In this document: positions 25,850 through 33,863 of the stretch, piece by piece
How the letters are laid out: the number at the start of each line of letters is the position of its first letter
How positions within the stretch are numbered: position 1 is the stretch's first letter
Assembly: GCF_023721835.1 (NCBI RefSeq)
Contig: NZ_JAMKFE010000005.1
Coordinates: 310,001-374,000, forward strand
DNA length: 64,000 nucleotides
Direction: 5' to 3'
Origin: Caldimonas mangrovi
GTDB lineage: Bacteria > Pseudomonadota > Gammaproteobacteria > Burkholderiales > Burkholderiaceae_C
The notes under the pieces: model-generated
Seen by the model: the letters and a program-made list of their open reading frames with translations, nothing else
What the model was told of the DNA's origin: nothing
The model's database searches: none
Program-made: the position numbers and the translations under genes

Positions 25850-28800
25850 ATGTCGGCCGTCCTGCCCACGTACGCCGAGCTGCGCTGCGTCACCAACTTC
25901 TCCTTCCTGAAGGGCGCCAGCCGCCCGGAGGAACTGGTCGAGCGCGCGAAGCAGCTCGGCTACACCGCGCTGGCGATCACCGACGAGTGCTCGATGGCCG
26001 GCGTCGTGCGGGCCCATGTCGCGGCCAAAGAGCAGCAACTGCCGCTGCTGATCGGCTCGCAGTTCCGCGTCGACGACGCCCCGTTCACGCTGGTCGCGAT
26101 CGCCCGGAACCTGAACGGCTACGGCAACCTGTGCGAGTTCATCACCAAGCTGCGGCGTGCCTCGGAGAAGGGCGCGTATCACCTCAGCCTGGCCCAGATC
26201 ACCCCACCGGAGCTCGACGACTGCCTGATCCTGGTGGCGCCGCACCGCGGCACGCCGCTGGATCACTTGGTCAAGTTGGCCCGCTGGATGTTGAGTGGCT
26301 ACAGCGGGCGCTGCTGGCTGGCAGTCGAACTGCTGCGCCAGCTCGACGACGAGATCTGGCTGTCGCGGCTGCGCGAGGTCAGCGAGCTCACCGCCATCCC
26401 GCTGGTCGCCACCGGCGACGTGCACATGCACGTGCGATCACGCAAGGCCCTGCAGGACGTGATGACCGCCACGCGGATCGGCAAGCCGCTGACAGAATGC
26501 GGGCTGGCCCTGCAACGCAATGCCGAGCGGCACCTGCGCACGAGACTGCGGCTTTCGATGACCTATCCGGCCGAGCTGCTGGCCGAGACGGTGCGCATCG
26601 CCGGGCTGTGCGAATTCAGCCTCGACGAGCTGCGCTACCAATACCCGTCCGAGGTGGTGCCCGATGGCGAGACGCCGTCGTCCTACCTGCGCCGGCTGAC
26701 CTACGAAGGCGCCGGCCGGCGCTGGCCGGACGGCATGCCGGCCAAGGTGCAGGTGCAGATCGAGCATGAACTCGACCTGATCGCCGAGCTGCACTACGAG
26801 CACTACTTCCTGACCGTGGCCGACATCGTCAACTTCGCGCGCTCGCAGCACATCCTCTGCCAGGGCCGTGGCAGCGCGGCCAACTCGGTGGTCTGCTACT
26901 GCCTGGGCGTGACCGAGGTTGACCCGGCGCGCATGAGCGTGCTGTTCGAGCGTTTCATCAGCAAGGAGCGCAACGAGCCGCCGGACATCGACGTCGACTT
27001 CGAGCACGAGCGGCGTGAGGAGGTGATCCAGTACCTGTACAACAAGTACGGCCGTGACCGGGCGGCACTGACGGCGACCGTGATCTCCTACCGTCCGAAG
27101 AGCGCGATCCGCGATGTCGGCAAGGCGCTCGGGTTCGATGCGGAGACGGTCGACCGGCTCGCGAAGGGCCATATGTGGTTCGATGGCCGCAAGGTCATGC
27201 CCGAGCGGCTGCAGGAGGCGGGCTTGTCGGTCGACGACCTGGCGGTGAAGCAGCTGCTGCGGCTCACCGACCAGCTGATCGGTTTTCCGCGCCACCTGTC
27301 GCAGCATGTCGGCGGGTTCGTGCTGACCAAGGGGCCGCTGAAGCGCATGGTGCCGATCGAGAACGCGGCGATGGAAGACCGCACCGTGATCGAGTGGGAC
27401 AAGGATGATCTCGATGCGCTCGGCCTGCTGAAGGTCGACGTGCTGGCGCTCGGCATGCTGACCGCGATCCGCAAGTCGCTGGAGTTCGTCGGCCGGCGCA
27501 AGGGCTACCGCTTTGAGATGCAGGACATCCCATCCGAGGACCGCACGACCTACGACATGATTTGCAAGGCCGACACGGTCGGTGTGTTCCAGATCGAGTC
27601 GCGCGCCCAGCAGGGCATGCTGCCGCGCATGCGGCCGCGCCGCTTCTATGACTTGGTCATCGAGGTCGCCATCGTGCGGCCGGGCCCCATCCAGGGCGGC
27701 ATGGTGCATCCCTACCTGAACCGGCGCCAGGGTCGGGAGCCGGTGAGCTACCCGAGCGAAGCGCTCAAGGAAGCGCTGGGGCGCACGCTGGGCGTGCCGG
27801 TGTTCCAGGAGCAGGTGATGCAGATCGCGATCCTGGCCGCCGGCTTCACGCCTGGCGAGGCCGATGGCCTGCGGCGCTCAATGGCGGCGTGGAAGCGCAA
27901 GGGCGGGCTGGACAAGTACTACACCAAGATTGTCGACGGCATGACCTCGCGCGGCTACGCAAAGGAATTCGCCGAGCAGATCTTCCAGCAGATCCATGGC
28001 TTCTCGGAATACGGCTTTCCCGAGAGCCACGCGGCGAGTTTTGCGCTGCTGGTCTATGCGTCTTGCTGGATCAAGTGCCACCACCCGGCGGAGTTTCTAG
28101 CGGCGATGCTCAACAGCCAGCCGCTTGGCTTCTACACGCCCAGCCAGCTGGTGCAAGACGCCAAGCGACATGGGGTCGAGGTGCGCCCGGTCGACGTGAT
28201 GGCAAGTGACTGGGACTGCACTTTGGAGGGGCTCCCGCATCCGCCGGCGGTGCGGCTCGGCCTGCGCCAGATCAGCGGCTTGCGGCAGGACGCGGCGCAG
28301 CGCATCGTCGACGCCAGGCGGAAGGCGCCGTTTGAGAGCGCCGAGGACCTGGCGCGTCGCGCCGGGTTGGAGCAGCACGAGATGACCCGGCTGGCCGGCG
28401 GCGATGCGCTGATGAGCCTCGCCGGGCACCGGCGCCAGCAGGTGTGGGAGGCGACGGCGCTGCGCTCGACGCCGAAGCTGTTGCGCGATGCGCCGGTCAA
28501 CGAGGACTCCTTGGAGCTGGCCCAGGCGCCCGAGGGCGAGGAGATCGTCTGGGACTATGCGTCGACCGGGCTGACCTTGCGGAGGCATCCGCTGGCGCTG
28601 CTGCGACCTCTGTTGCGCCAGCGCCGGTTGATGTCCGCGCAGGAACTGCAGGACCTGCCCAACGGGCGGCTGGTGCGTGCGTGCGGCATCGTCACGCTGC
28701 GCCAGCAGCCGGACACAGCCAACGGCACGATCTTCGTGTCGCTCGAGGATGAAACCGGCACGGTGCAGGTCATCTGCTGGAAGCGTATCCGCGAGCGGCA

Positions 28801-28948
28801 GCGTGCGGCGCTATTGCAATCCCGACTGCTCGCCGTGTACGGCGCCTGGCAAAGCGAAGGGGAGGTGCGCAACCTGATTGCCGGACGACTGGAGGACCTG
28901 ACGCCGTTGCTGGGAAGGCTCAACACCGAGAGCCGGGATTTTCATTGA
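25850..28948 (+). CDS. dnaE2: Error-prone DNA polymerase III alpha subunit homologue
   Basis: 1032-aa C-family polymerase (ImuC/DnaE2), the catalytic polymerase of the SOS mutasome. An N-terminal PHP domain (ELRCVTNFSFLKGASRPEELV, ITDECSMAG) is followed by the polymerase core with catalytic PDIDVDFEHERREEVIQYLY, and a C-terminal OB-fold near GIVTLRQQPDTANGTIFVSLEDETG. Length is typical of DnaE2 and shorter than replicative DnaE. The ATG follows AAGGAAGG. Third gene of the LexA-controlled cassette. Confidence 0.95.
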   Translation: MSAVLPTYAELRCVTNFSFLKGASRPEELVERAKQLGYTALAITDECSMAGVVRAHVAAKEQQLPLLIGSQFRVDDAPFTLVAIARNLNGYGNLCEFITKLRRASEKGAYHLSLAQITPPELDDCLILVAPHRGTPLDHLVKLARWMLSGYSGRCWLAVELLRQLDDEIWLSRLREVSELTAIPLVATGDVHMHVRSRKALQDVMTATRIGKPLTECGLALQRNAERHLRTRLRLSMTYPAELLAETVRIAGLCEFSLDELRYQYPSEVVPDGETPSSYLRRLTYEGAGRRWPDGMPAKVQVQIEHELDLIAELHYEHYFLTVADIVNFARSQHILCQGRGSAANSVVCYCLGVTEVDPARMSVLFERFISKERNEPPDIDVDFEHERREEVIQYLYNKYGRDRAALTATVISYRPKSAIRDVGKALGFDAETVDRLAKGHMWFDGRKVMPERLQEAGLSVDDLAVKQLLRLTDQLIGFPRHLSQHVGGFVLTKGPLKRMVPIENAAMEDRTVIEWDKDDLDALGLLKVDVLALGMLTAIRKSLEFVGRRKGYRFEMQDIPSEDRTTYDMICKADTVGVFQIESRAQQGMLPRMRPRRFYDLVIEVAIVRPGPIQGGMVHPYLNRRQGREPVSYPSEALKEALGRTLGVPVFQEQVMQIAILAAGFTPGEADGLRRSMAAWKRKGGLDKYYTKIVDGMTSRGYAKEFAEQIFQQIHGFSEYGFPESHAASFALLVYASCWIKCHHPAEFLAAMLNSQPLGFYTPSQLVQDAKRHGVEVRPVDVMASDWDCTLEGLPHPPAVRLGLRQISGLRQDAAQRIVDARRKAPFESAEDLARRAGLEQHEMTRLAGGDALMSLAGHRRQQVWEATALRSTPKLLRDAPVNEDSLELAQAPEGEEIVWDYASTGLTLRRHPLALLRPLLRQRRLMSAQELQDLPNGRLVRACGIVTLRQQPDTANGTIFVSLEDETGTVQVICWKRIRERQRAALLQSRLLAVYGAWQSEGEVRNLIAGRLEDLTPLLGRLNTESRDFH

Positions 28949-29162
28949 GCGGGAGGGGCTTCGAAAGCTCGAATGCCGGGCTGCCGTGCCCTGCACCGCC
29001 GTGCATCCTGTGGTTCTGACCTGCCGTTCGAAGACACGCAACTGATTGCACCTAAAGCACCGGATCGCAGATCACGGCGACGCGACATGTTCAAGGCGTT
29101 GCGGCTTCGAGGTCGAGTGCAGGCACGGCTATGCGGGAAGCGGGACTCCGCCCCGGCGTGCG

Positions 29163-29540
29163 CTATCCCTGCTTTCGCTGATGACGCTTCGCGCGAAGCG
29201 CGATGAACGCCAGACCAACGGCCAGCAACGCGACCGTCTCCGGTTCGGGGACCGGCGTCAACAGCAATGCCCCGCGCTCGCCAGTCAACCGGCTGAAGCC
29301 TTCGGCGGCGATGTATCTGCTGTTGTTGATGGCCGCCACGCGGTCCACCACCCATTCGGCCGGCAGGCGTCCCAACAAATCAATCATCTGTCCATCGCTA
29401 TAGAAAGAGGTGCGGAAGGTCCCGTCCGCACGCATCGATGTGCCGATGATGTCGGCTTTGTCGTTCATCGCCCTGACGACGCTGCGGCTGCACCGAGCGT
29501 GCCAAGATCTTGCATAGCGCCGTCGACATACAAGAACCCG
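29163..29540 (-). pseudogene. Broken HAF-repeat extracellular protein with PEP-CTERM sorting signal
   Basis: The minus strand reads a HAF-type repeat (SGFLYVDGAMQDLGTLG) in one frame, then shifts near 29470-29485 to AMNDKADIIGTSMRADG, YSDGQMIDLLGRL and a complete PEP-CTERM tail: VPEPETVALLAVGLAFIAL then RAKRHQRKQG. The tail would target an exported protein to exosortase. Here there is no signal peptide, only about two repeats, and a frameshift, so the gene is a decayed 3' fragment. Starting at the internal ATG 29468, a 101-aa C-terminal piece could still be read but would not be exported. Confidence 0.7.
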
Positions 29541-29690
29541 GAGCAGACGCCCAGGCTGGCGGGCAGGCGGCCTGTGCACGGAAATTGGTTCGAGGCCTCT
29601 GGGGACCGCGTCTTTTCCTGTGCGACAAGGCCCCCCGGAAAGTGTCAACTCGGGATCGGCTTCAGCCGGAACGCAAAAGACGAGCGGAGA

Positions 29691-29717
29691 CAAAAAAAGC
29701 CCCGTCTGGCGGAGCTT
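29691..29717 (-). terminator. Intrinsic terminator downstream of tRNA-Ser
   Basis: Read on the minus strand: AGCTCCG, loop CCAGA, CGGGGCT, then a run of seven T. It lies about 45 nt after the tRNA 3' end and is a convincing Rho-independent terminator for it. Confidence 0.82.
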
Positions 29718-29760
29718 GCAGAGGAAAGTGAATTTCCCGGGATCCCACTGAATCGGCATC

Positions 29761-29851
29761 TGGCGGAGAGAGCGGGATTCGAACCCGCGGTGGGCTATTA
29801 ACCCACACACGCTTTCCAGGCGTGCGACTTAAACCACTCATCCATCTCTCC
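29761..29851 (-). tRNA. tRNA-Ser (anticodon GGA)
   Basis: 91-nt class II tRNA. Acceptor arms GGAGAGA and TCTCTCC pair, with discriminator G and an encoded CCA. The anticodon loop CTGGAAA gives GGA (reads UCC/UCU). A long variable arm (GTGTGGGTTAATAGCCCAC) and the T-loop GGTTCGAATCC confirm serine identity. Confidence 0.96.
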
Positions 29852-29925
29852 GGAATTCCGGTATCCGGGGGCGGCGCCAGCCCATGGCAGGCCGGCGCAG
29901 CGAAGCCGCACATTCTAACAACAAT

Positions 29926-30849
29926 TCAGCGCGGCGAGACGGGCGGCGTGCTCTTCATCAGCGTCATCGCAGTACCGATCAGTGCGGACACTTCCGTCAT
30001 GTTGCCCGGCACGATCATCGTGTTGTTCTTCTGCGCCAGCTGCGAATAGGCTTCGACCGCCTTCTCGGCCACCTTCAGGTTGACGGCGTCGGCGCCGCCC
30101 GGCTCGCGGATCGCCGCCGCGATGCGGCGGATGGCCTCGGCCGATGCAGTGGCCACGGCCATGATGGCGGCGGCTTCGCCCTGGGCACGGTTGATGTCGG
30201 CCTGCTTCTCGCCTTCGGACTTGGCGATGAACGACTCGCGCTCGCCGGTGGCGATGTTGATCTGCTCCTGCTTGCGGCCTTCCGAGGCGGCGATCAGTGC
30301 GCGCTTCTCGCGCTCGGCCGTGATCTGCTGCTGCATCGCGCGCAGGATTTCGTTCGGCGGGGTCAGGTCCTTGATCTCGTAGCGCAACACCTTCACGCCC
30401 CAGTTCAGCGCGGCCTCGTCGAGGGCGTTGACGACGGCGGCGTTGATCGCATCGCGCTCCTCGAAGGTCTTGTCGAGCTCCATCTTGCCGATCACCGAGC
30501 GCAGCGTGGTCTGCGCCAGCTGCGTGATGGCGACGATGTAGTTCGACGAGCCGTAGCTGGCGCGCATCGGGTCGGTGACCTGGAAGTACAGGATGCCGTC
30601 GACCGTGAGCTGGGTGTTGTCCTTCGTGATGCAGACCTGGCTCGGCACGTCGAGCGGGATTTCCTTCAGCGAGTGCTTGTAGGCGACCCGGTCGACGAAG
30701 GGCACCAGGATGTTGAGCCCCGGCGTAAGCGTGCCGTGGTAGCGGCCCAGGCGCTCGACCACGAGGGCGTGCTGCTGCGGCACGACCTTGAGCGAGCGGA
30801 CGATGAATATGATGGCGATGACGAGCAGGACGAGCGCGACGATTTCCAT
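29926..30849 (-). CDS. SPFH/Band 7 membrane protein (stomatin-like, QmcA family)
   Basis: 307-aa stomatin/paraslipin. One N-terminal transmembrane helix (about residues 3-20, IVALVLLVIAIIFIV) anchors an SPFH domain (VVPQQHALVVERLGRYHGTLTPGLNILVPFVD), followed by an Ala/Glu-rich coiled coil (about 180-250) and a hydrophobic C-terminal region. It oligomerises in the inner membrane and may scaffold membrane microdomains or membrane-protein quality control. The NfeD gene lies 22 bp upstream on the same strand, the typical partner. Shine-Dalgarno is GGAGAGG. Confidence 0.93.
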   Translation of the reverse strand: MEIVALVLLVIAIIFIVRSLKVVPQQHALVVERLGRYHGTLTPGLNILVPFVDRVAYKHSLKEIPLDVPSQVCITKDNTQLTVDGILYFQVTDPMRASYGSSNYIVAITQLAQTTLRSVIGKMELDKTFEERDAINAAVVNALDEAALNWGVKVLRYEIKDLTPPNEILRAMQQQITAEREKRALIAASEGRKQEQINIATGERESFIAKSEGEKQADINRAQGEAAAIMAVATASAEAIRRIAAAIREPGGADAVNLKVAEKAVEAYSQLAQKNNTMIVPGNMTEVSALIGTAMTLMKSTPPVSPR

Positions 30850-30871
30850 GAGCCTCTCCTATGGGGCGTTT

Positions 30872-31309
30872 TCAGTGGGTATGACGTTCGATGATCAGGA
30901 AGTTGCCTTCGACGGCGCGGATGACGTATTCACCGGGTTGCGGCTCGTCGGCGCCGGCATAGCGCACCGTCCAGGTCGCACCCCGGTAGGGCACGCGCGC
31001 GGTGCGGTCGCTGTTCCATTGCGTGACGGTCACGTGGCTGCCGATGTCGAGGTTGACGTCCCGGTTGGTGGCCGCCGGAAGTGCGGGCGGGTGCTGCTTG
31101 CGCCGCACGCGCCAGGCGGCGACGGCGCCGCCGCCGATCACGGCGGCCGCGACGAGCTGCATTGCGAAGCCCAGCCCGGCGTGCGCCGCCAGGGCCCCGC
31201 CCGCCAGCCCGAGCGCCAGCATCAGCAGGTAAAAGGTGCCGCTGGCCAGCTCGGCCGCGACGGCGATGCCGGCCAGAACCCACCACCAGGTGGAGGCATT
31301 GAAATCCAT
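30872..31309 (-). CDS. NfeD family membrane protein
   Basis: 145-aa short-type NfeD protein: three N-terminal helices (WWWVLAGIAVAAELASGTFYLLML, LAGGALAAHAGLGFAMQLVAAAVIGG) followed by a soluble OB-fold domain (VNLDIGSHVTVTQWN, RVPYRGATWTVRY). First gene of the pair with the stomatin gene; such pairs are thought to form a membrane complex. A strong ribosome site (AAGGAGG) precedes the ATG. Confidence 0.92.
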   Translation of the reverse strand: MDFNASTWWWVLAGIAVAAELASGTFYLLMLALGLAGGALAAHAGLGFAMQLVAAAVIGGGAVAAWRVRRKQHPPALPAATNRDVNLDIGSHVTVTQWNSDRTARVPYRGATWTVRYAGADEPQPGEYVIRAVEGNFLIIERHTH

Positions 31310-31443
31310 CTTCCCTCCTTGCGTTTTCGACCCCGGCGGCAGTGTACGCCGGGCTCGCCCGCCGCTTGCATCAGGTTTGCCCGGACTGGGAGCCGATGCC
31401 TGCTGTTGCGCTGTTGTTGTTTAGGGCTCAGGGTCATCACACG

Positions 31444-31476
31444 GCGAACCGCAAGGCTCTACACTTCGCGGTTCGC
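31444..31476. promoter_or_regulatory. Inverted repeat upstream of the decarboxylase
   Basis: GCGAACCGC (31444-31452) and GCGGTTCGC (31468-31476) form a perfect 9-bp inverted repeat around 15 bases, ending 31 bp before the decarboxylase start. It could be a leader hairpin or an operator; no regulator gene lies alongside. Confidence 0.5.
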
Positions 31477-31507
31477 TGCTTTACCTGCCTTCTCAGAAAG
31501 GCTACCC

Positions 31508-33775
31508 ATGATGCGCTTCCGCTTTCCCATCGTGATCATCGACGAGGACTTCCGCTCGGAAAACGCCTCGGGCCTCGGTATTCGGGCTCTCGCCGAAGCG
31601 ATCGAGAAAGAGGGCTTCGAGGTGCTGGGCGTTACGAGCTACGGCAACCTGTCGCAGTTCGCACAGCAGCAAAGCCGCGCCAGCGCCTTCATTCTGTCGA
31701 TCGACGACGAGGAGTTCGGCGCCGGCTCGAAGGAGGAAGTCGACGCGGCGCTGAAGAACCTGCGCGCCTTCGTCGGCGAGATCCGCTTCAAGAACGCCGA
31801 GATCCCGATCTACCTGTACGGCGAGACGCGCACGTCCGAGCACATCCCCAACGACGTGCTGAAAGAGCTGCACGGCTTCATCCACATGTTCGAGGACACG
31901 CCGGAGTTCGTCGCGCGCCACATCATCCGTGAAGCGCGCAGCTACCTCGATTCCCTGGCGCCGCCGTTCTTCCGGGCGCTGGTTCACTACGCGCAGGACG
32001 GCTCGTACTCTTGGCACTGCCCGGGGCACTCCGGCGGCGTGGCCTTCCTGAAGAGCCCGATCGGCCAAATGTTTCACCAGTTCTTCGGCGAGAACATGCT
32101 GCGCGCCGACGTGTGCAACGCGGTCGAAGAACTCGGCCAGCTGCTCGACCACACCGGCCCGGTCGCGGCTTCGGAGCGCAACGCGGCACGCATCTTCAAC
32201 GCCGACCACTGCTTTTTCGTCACCAACGGCACGTCCACGTCCAACAAGATGGTGTGGCACCACACGGTGGCACCGGGCGACGTGGTGGTGGTCGACCGCA
32301 ACTGCCACAAGTCCAACCTGCACGCCATCATCATGACGGGCGCAGTGCCGGTGTTCCTGACTCCCACGCGCAATCACTACGGCATCATCGGCCCGATCCC
32401 GCAAAGCGAGTTCTCCCGCGAAGCGATCGAGAAGAAGATCGCCGCGAACCCGTTGCTGCAGGGCGTGGACCCGAAGAAGGTCAAGCCGCGCATCCTGACG
32501 CTGACGCAGAGCACCTACGACGGCGTGCTCTACAACACCGAGACCATCAAGTCGATGCTGGACGGCTACATCGACACGCTGCATTTCGACGAGGCCTGGC
32601 TGCCGCACGCGGCATTCCACCCGTACTACAACGGCATGCACGCAATGGGCAAGGGCAAGGCCAAGGCGCGCGAATCGCTGGTGTTCTCGACGCAGTCGAC
32701 GCACAAGCTGCTGGCGGGCCTGAGCCAGGCGTCGCAGATCCTGGTGCAGGACTCGCAGAATCGCAGGCTCGACCGGCACCTCTTCAACGAGGCCTACCTG
32801 ATGCACACCTCGACGTCGCCGCAGTACGCGATCATCGCGTCGTGCGACGTCGCCGCAGCGATGATGGAGGCGCCCGGCGGCACCGCGCTGGTGGAAGAAA
32901 GCATCGCCGAGGCGCTGGACTTCCGCCGCGCGATGCGCAAGGTCGAAAAAGAGTTCGGCAAGGACTGGTGGTTCAAGGTCTGGGGGCCGGAAAAGCTGGC
33001 AGCCGCCGGGATCGGCGAGCGCGACGACTGGATCATCAAGGGCGACGCCAAATGGCACGGCTTCGGCAAGCTGGCCGAAGGCTTCAACATGCTGGACCCG
33101 ATCAAGTCCACCGTCGTGACGCCGGGCCTGGACCTCAACGGCAAGTTCGCCAAGACCGGCATCCCGGCCAGCATCGTCACCAAGTACCTGGCGGAGCATG
33201 GCGTGGTGGTCGAAAAGACCGGCCTGTACTCGTTCTTCATCATGTTCACCATCGGCATCACCAAGGGCCGCTGGAACACGCTGCTGACGGCGCTGCAGCA
33301 GTTCAAGGACGACTACGACAAGAACCAGCCGATGTGGCGCATCCTGCCGGAATTCTGCGCGCAGCACCCGCGCTACGAGGGCATGGGCCTGCGCGACCTG
33401 TGCCAGAGCATTCACGAGATGTACGCGAAGGGCGACATCGCCCGGCTGACGACCGACATGTACTTGTCCGACCTGCAGCCGGCGATGAAGCCGAGCGATG
33501 CCTATGCACGCATCGCCCACCGCGAGACCGACCGGGTCGAGATCGACCTGCTCGAGGGCCGGGTGACCACTTCGCTGTTGACGCCGTACCCGCCGGGCAT
33601 CCCGTTGCTGATTCCCGGCGAGCGCTTCAACAAGAAGATCGTCGACTACCTGCGCTTCGCGCGCGAGTTCAACCGCAAGTTCCCGGGCTTCGACACCGAC
33701 GTGCACGGGCTGGTGCAGGAGGTCGACGAGGCCGGCAACGCGACGTACTTCGTCGATTGCGTGCGTCAGACTTGA
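31508..33775 (+). CDS. Arginine/lysine/ornithine decarboxylase (wing-domain, PLP-dependent)
   Basis: 755-aa fold-type I PLP decarboxylase of the bacterial acid-stress/biosynthetic group. An N-terminal response-regulator-like wing domain (FPIVIIDEDFRSENASGLGIRAL) precedes the PLP core (GHSGGVAFLKSPIG, FFVTNGTSTSNKMV, HFDEAWLPHAAF; Schiff-base Lys in STQSTHKLLAGLSQ) and a C-terminal domain (PYPPGIPLLIPGERF). It removes CO2 from Lys, Arg or Orn to give cadaverine, agmatine or putrescine; the substrate cannot be fixed from sequence. ATG 31508 or 31511 both fit AAAGG. No antiporter gene is adjacent, which argues against a dedicated acid-resistance pair. Confidence 0.92.
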   Translation: MMRFRFPIVIIDEDFRSENASGLGIRALAEAIEKEGFEVLGVTSYGNLSQFAQQQSRASAFILSIDDEEFGAGSKEEVDAALKNLRAFVGEIRFKNAEIPIYLYGETRTSEHIPNDVLKELHGFIHMFEDTPEFVARHIIREARSYLDSLAPPFFRALVHYAQDGSYSWHCPGHSGGVAFLKSPIGQMFHQFFGENMLRADVCNAVEELGQLLDHTGPVAASERNAARIFNADHCFFVTNGTSTSNKMVWHHTVAPGDVVVVDRNCHKSNLHAIIMTGAVPVFLTPTRNHYGIIGPIPQSEFSREAIEKKIAANPLLQGVDPKKVKPRILTLTQSTYDGVLYNTETIKSMLDGYIDTLHFDEAWLPHAAFHPYYNGMHAMGKGKAKARESLVFSTQSTHKLLAGLSQASQILVQDSQNRRLDRHLFNEAYLMHTSTSPQYAIIASCDVAAAMMEAPGGTALVEESIAEALDFRRAMRKVEKEFGKDWWFKVWGPEKLAAAGIGERDDWIIKGDAKWHGFGKLAEGFNMLDPIKSTVVTPGLDLNGKFAKTGIPASIVTKYLAEHGVVVEKTGLYSFFIMFTIGITKGRWNTLLTALQQFKDDYDKNQPMWRILPEFCAQHPRYEGMGLRDLCQSIHEMYAKGDIARLTTDMYLSDLQPAMKPSDAYARIAHRETDRVEIDLLEGRVTTSLLTPYPPGIPLLIPGERFNKKIVDYLRFAREFNRKFPGFDTDVHGLVQEVDEAGNATYFVDCVRQT

Positions 33776-33812
33776 GACGGCGGCGGGTGCTGCCCGCCAC
33801 GCAATCGGAAGG

Positions 33813-33842
33813 ACGACCGATGGACGCCAGCCCATCGGTCGT
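33813..33842. terminator. Hairpin between convergent decarboxylase and glucokinase-RpiR genes
   Basis: Perfect 11-bp arms ACGACCGATGG and CCATCGGTCGT with an 8-nt loop, 38 bp after the decarboxylase stop and 22 bp after the convergent gene's stop. The T-tract is weak, but the position suits a bidirectional terminator. Confidence 0.6.
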
Positions 33843-33863
33843 TCGTCATGCGGGCCGCATAGC

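Noticed and set aside
29761-29851. tRNA-Ser as an integration site for a mobile element
   Set aside because: I saw no integrase, no direct repeat of the tRNA 3' end and no element boundary in the adjacent few kilobases.
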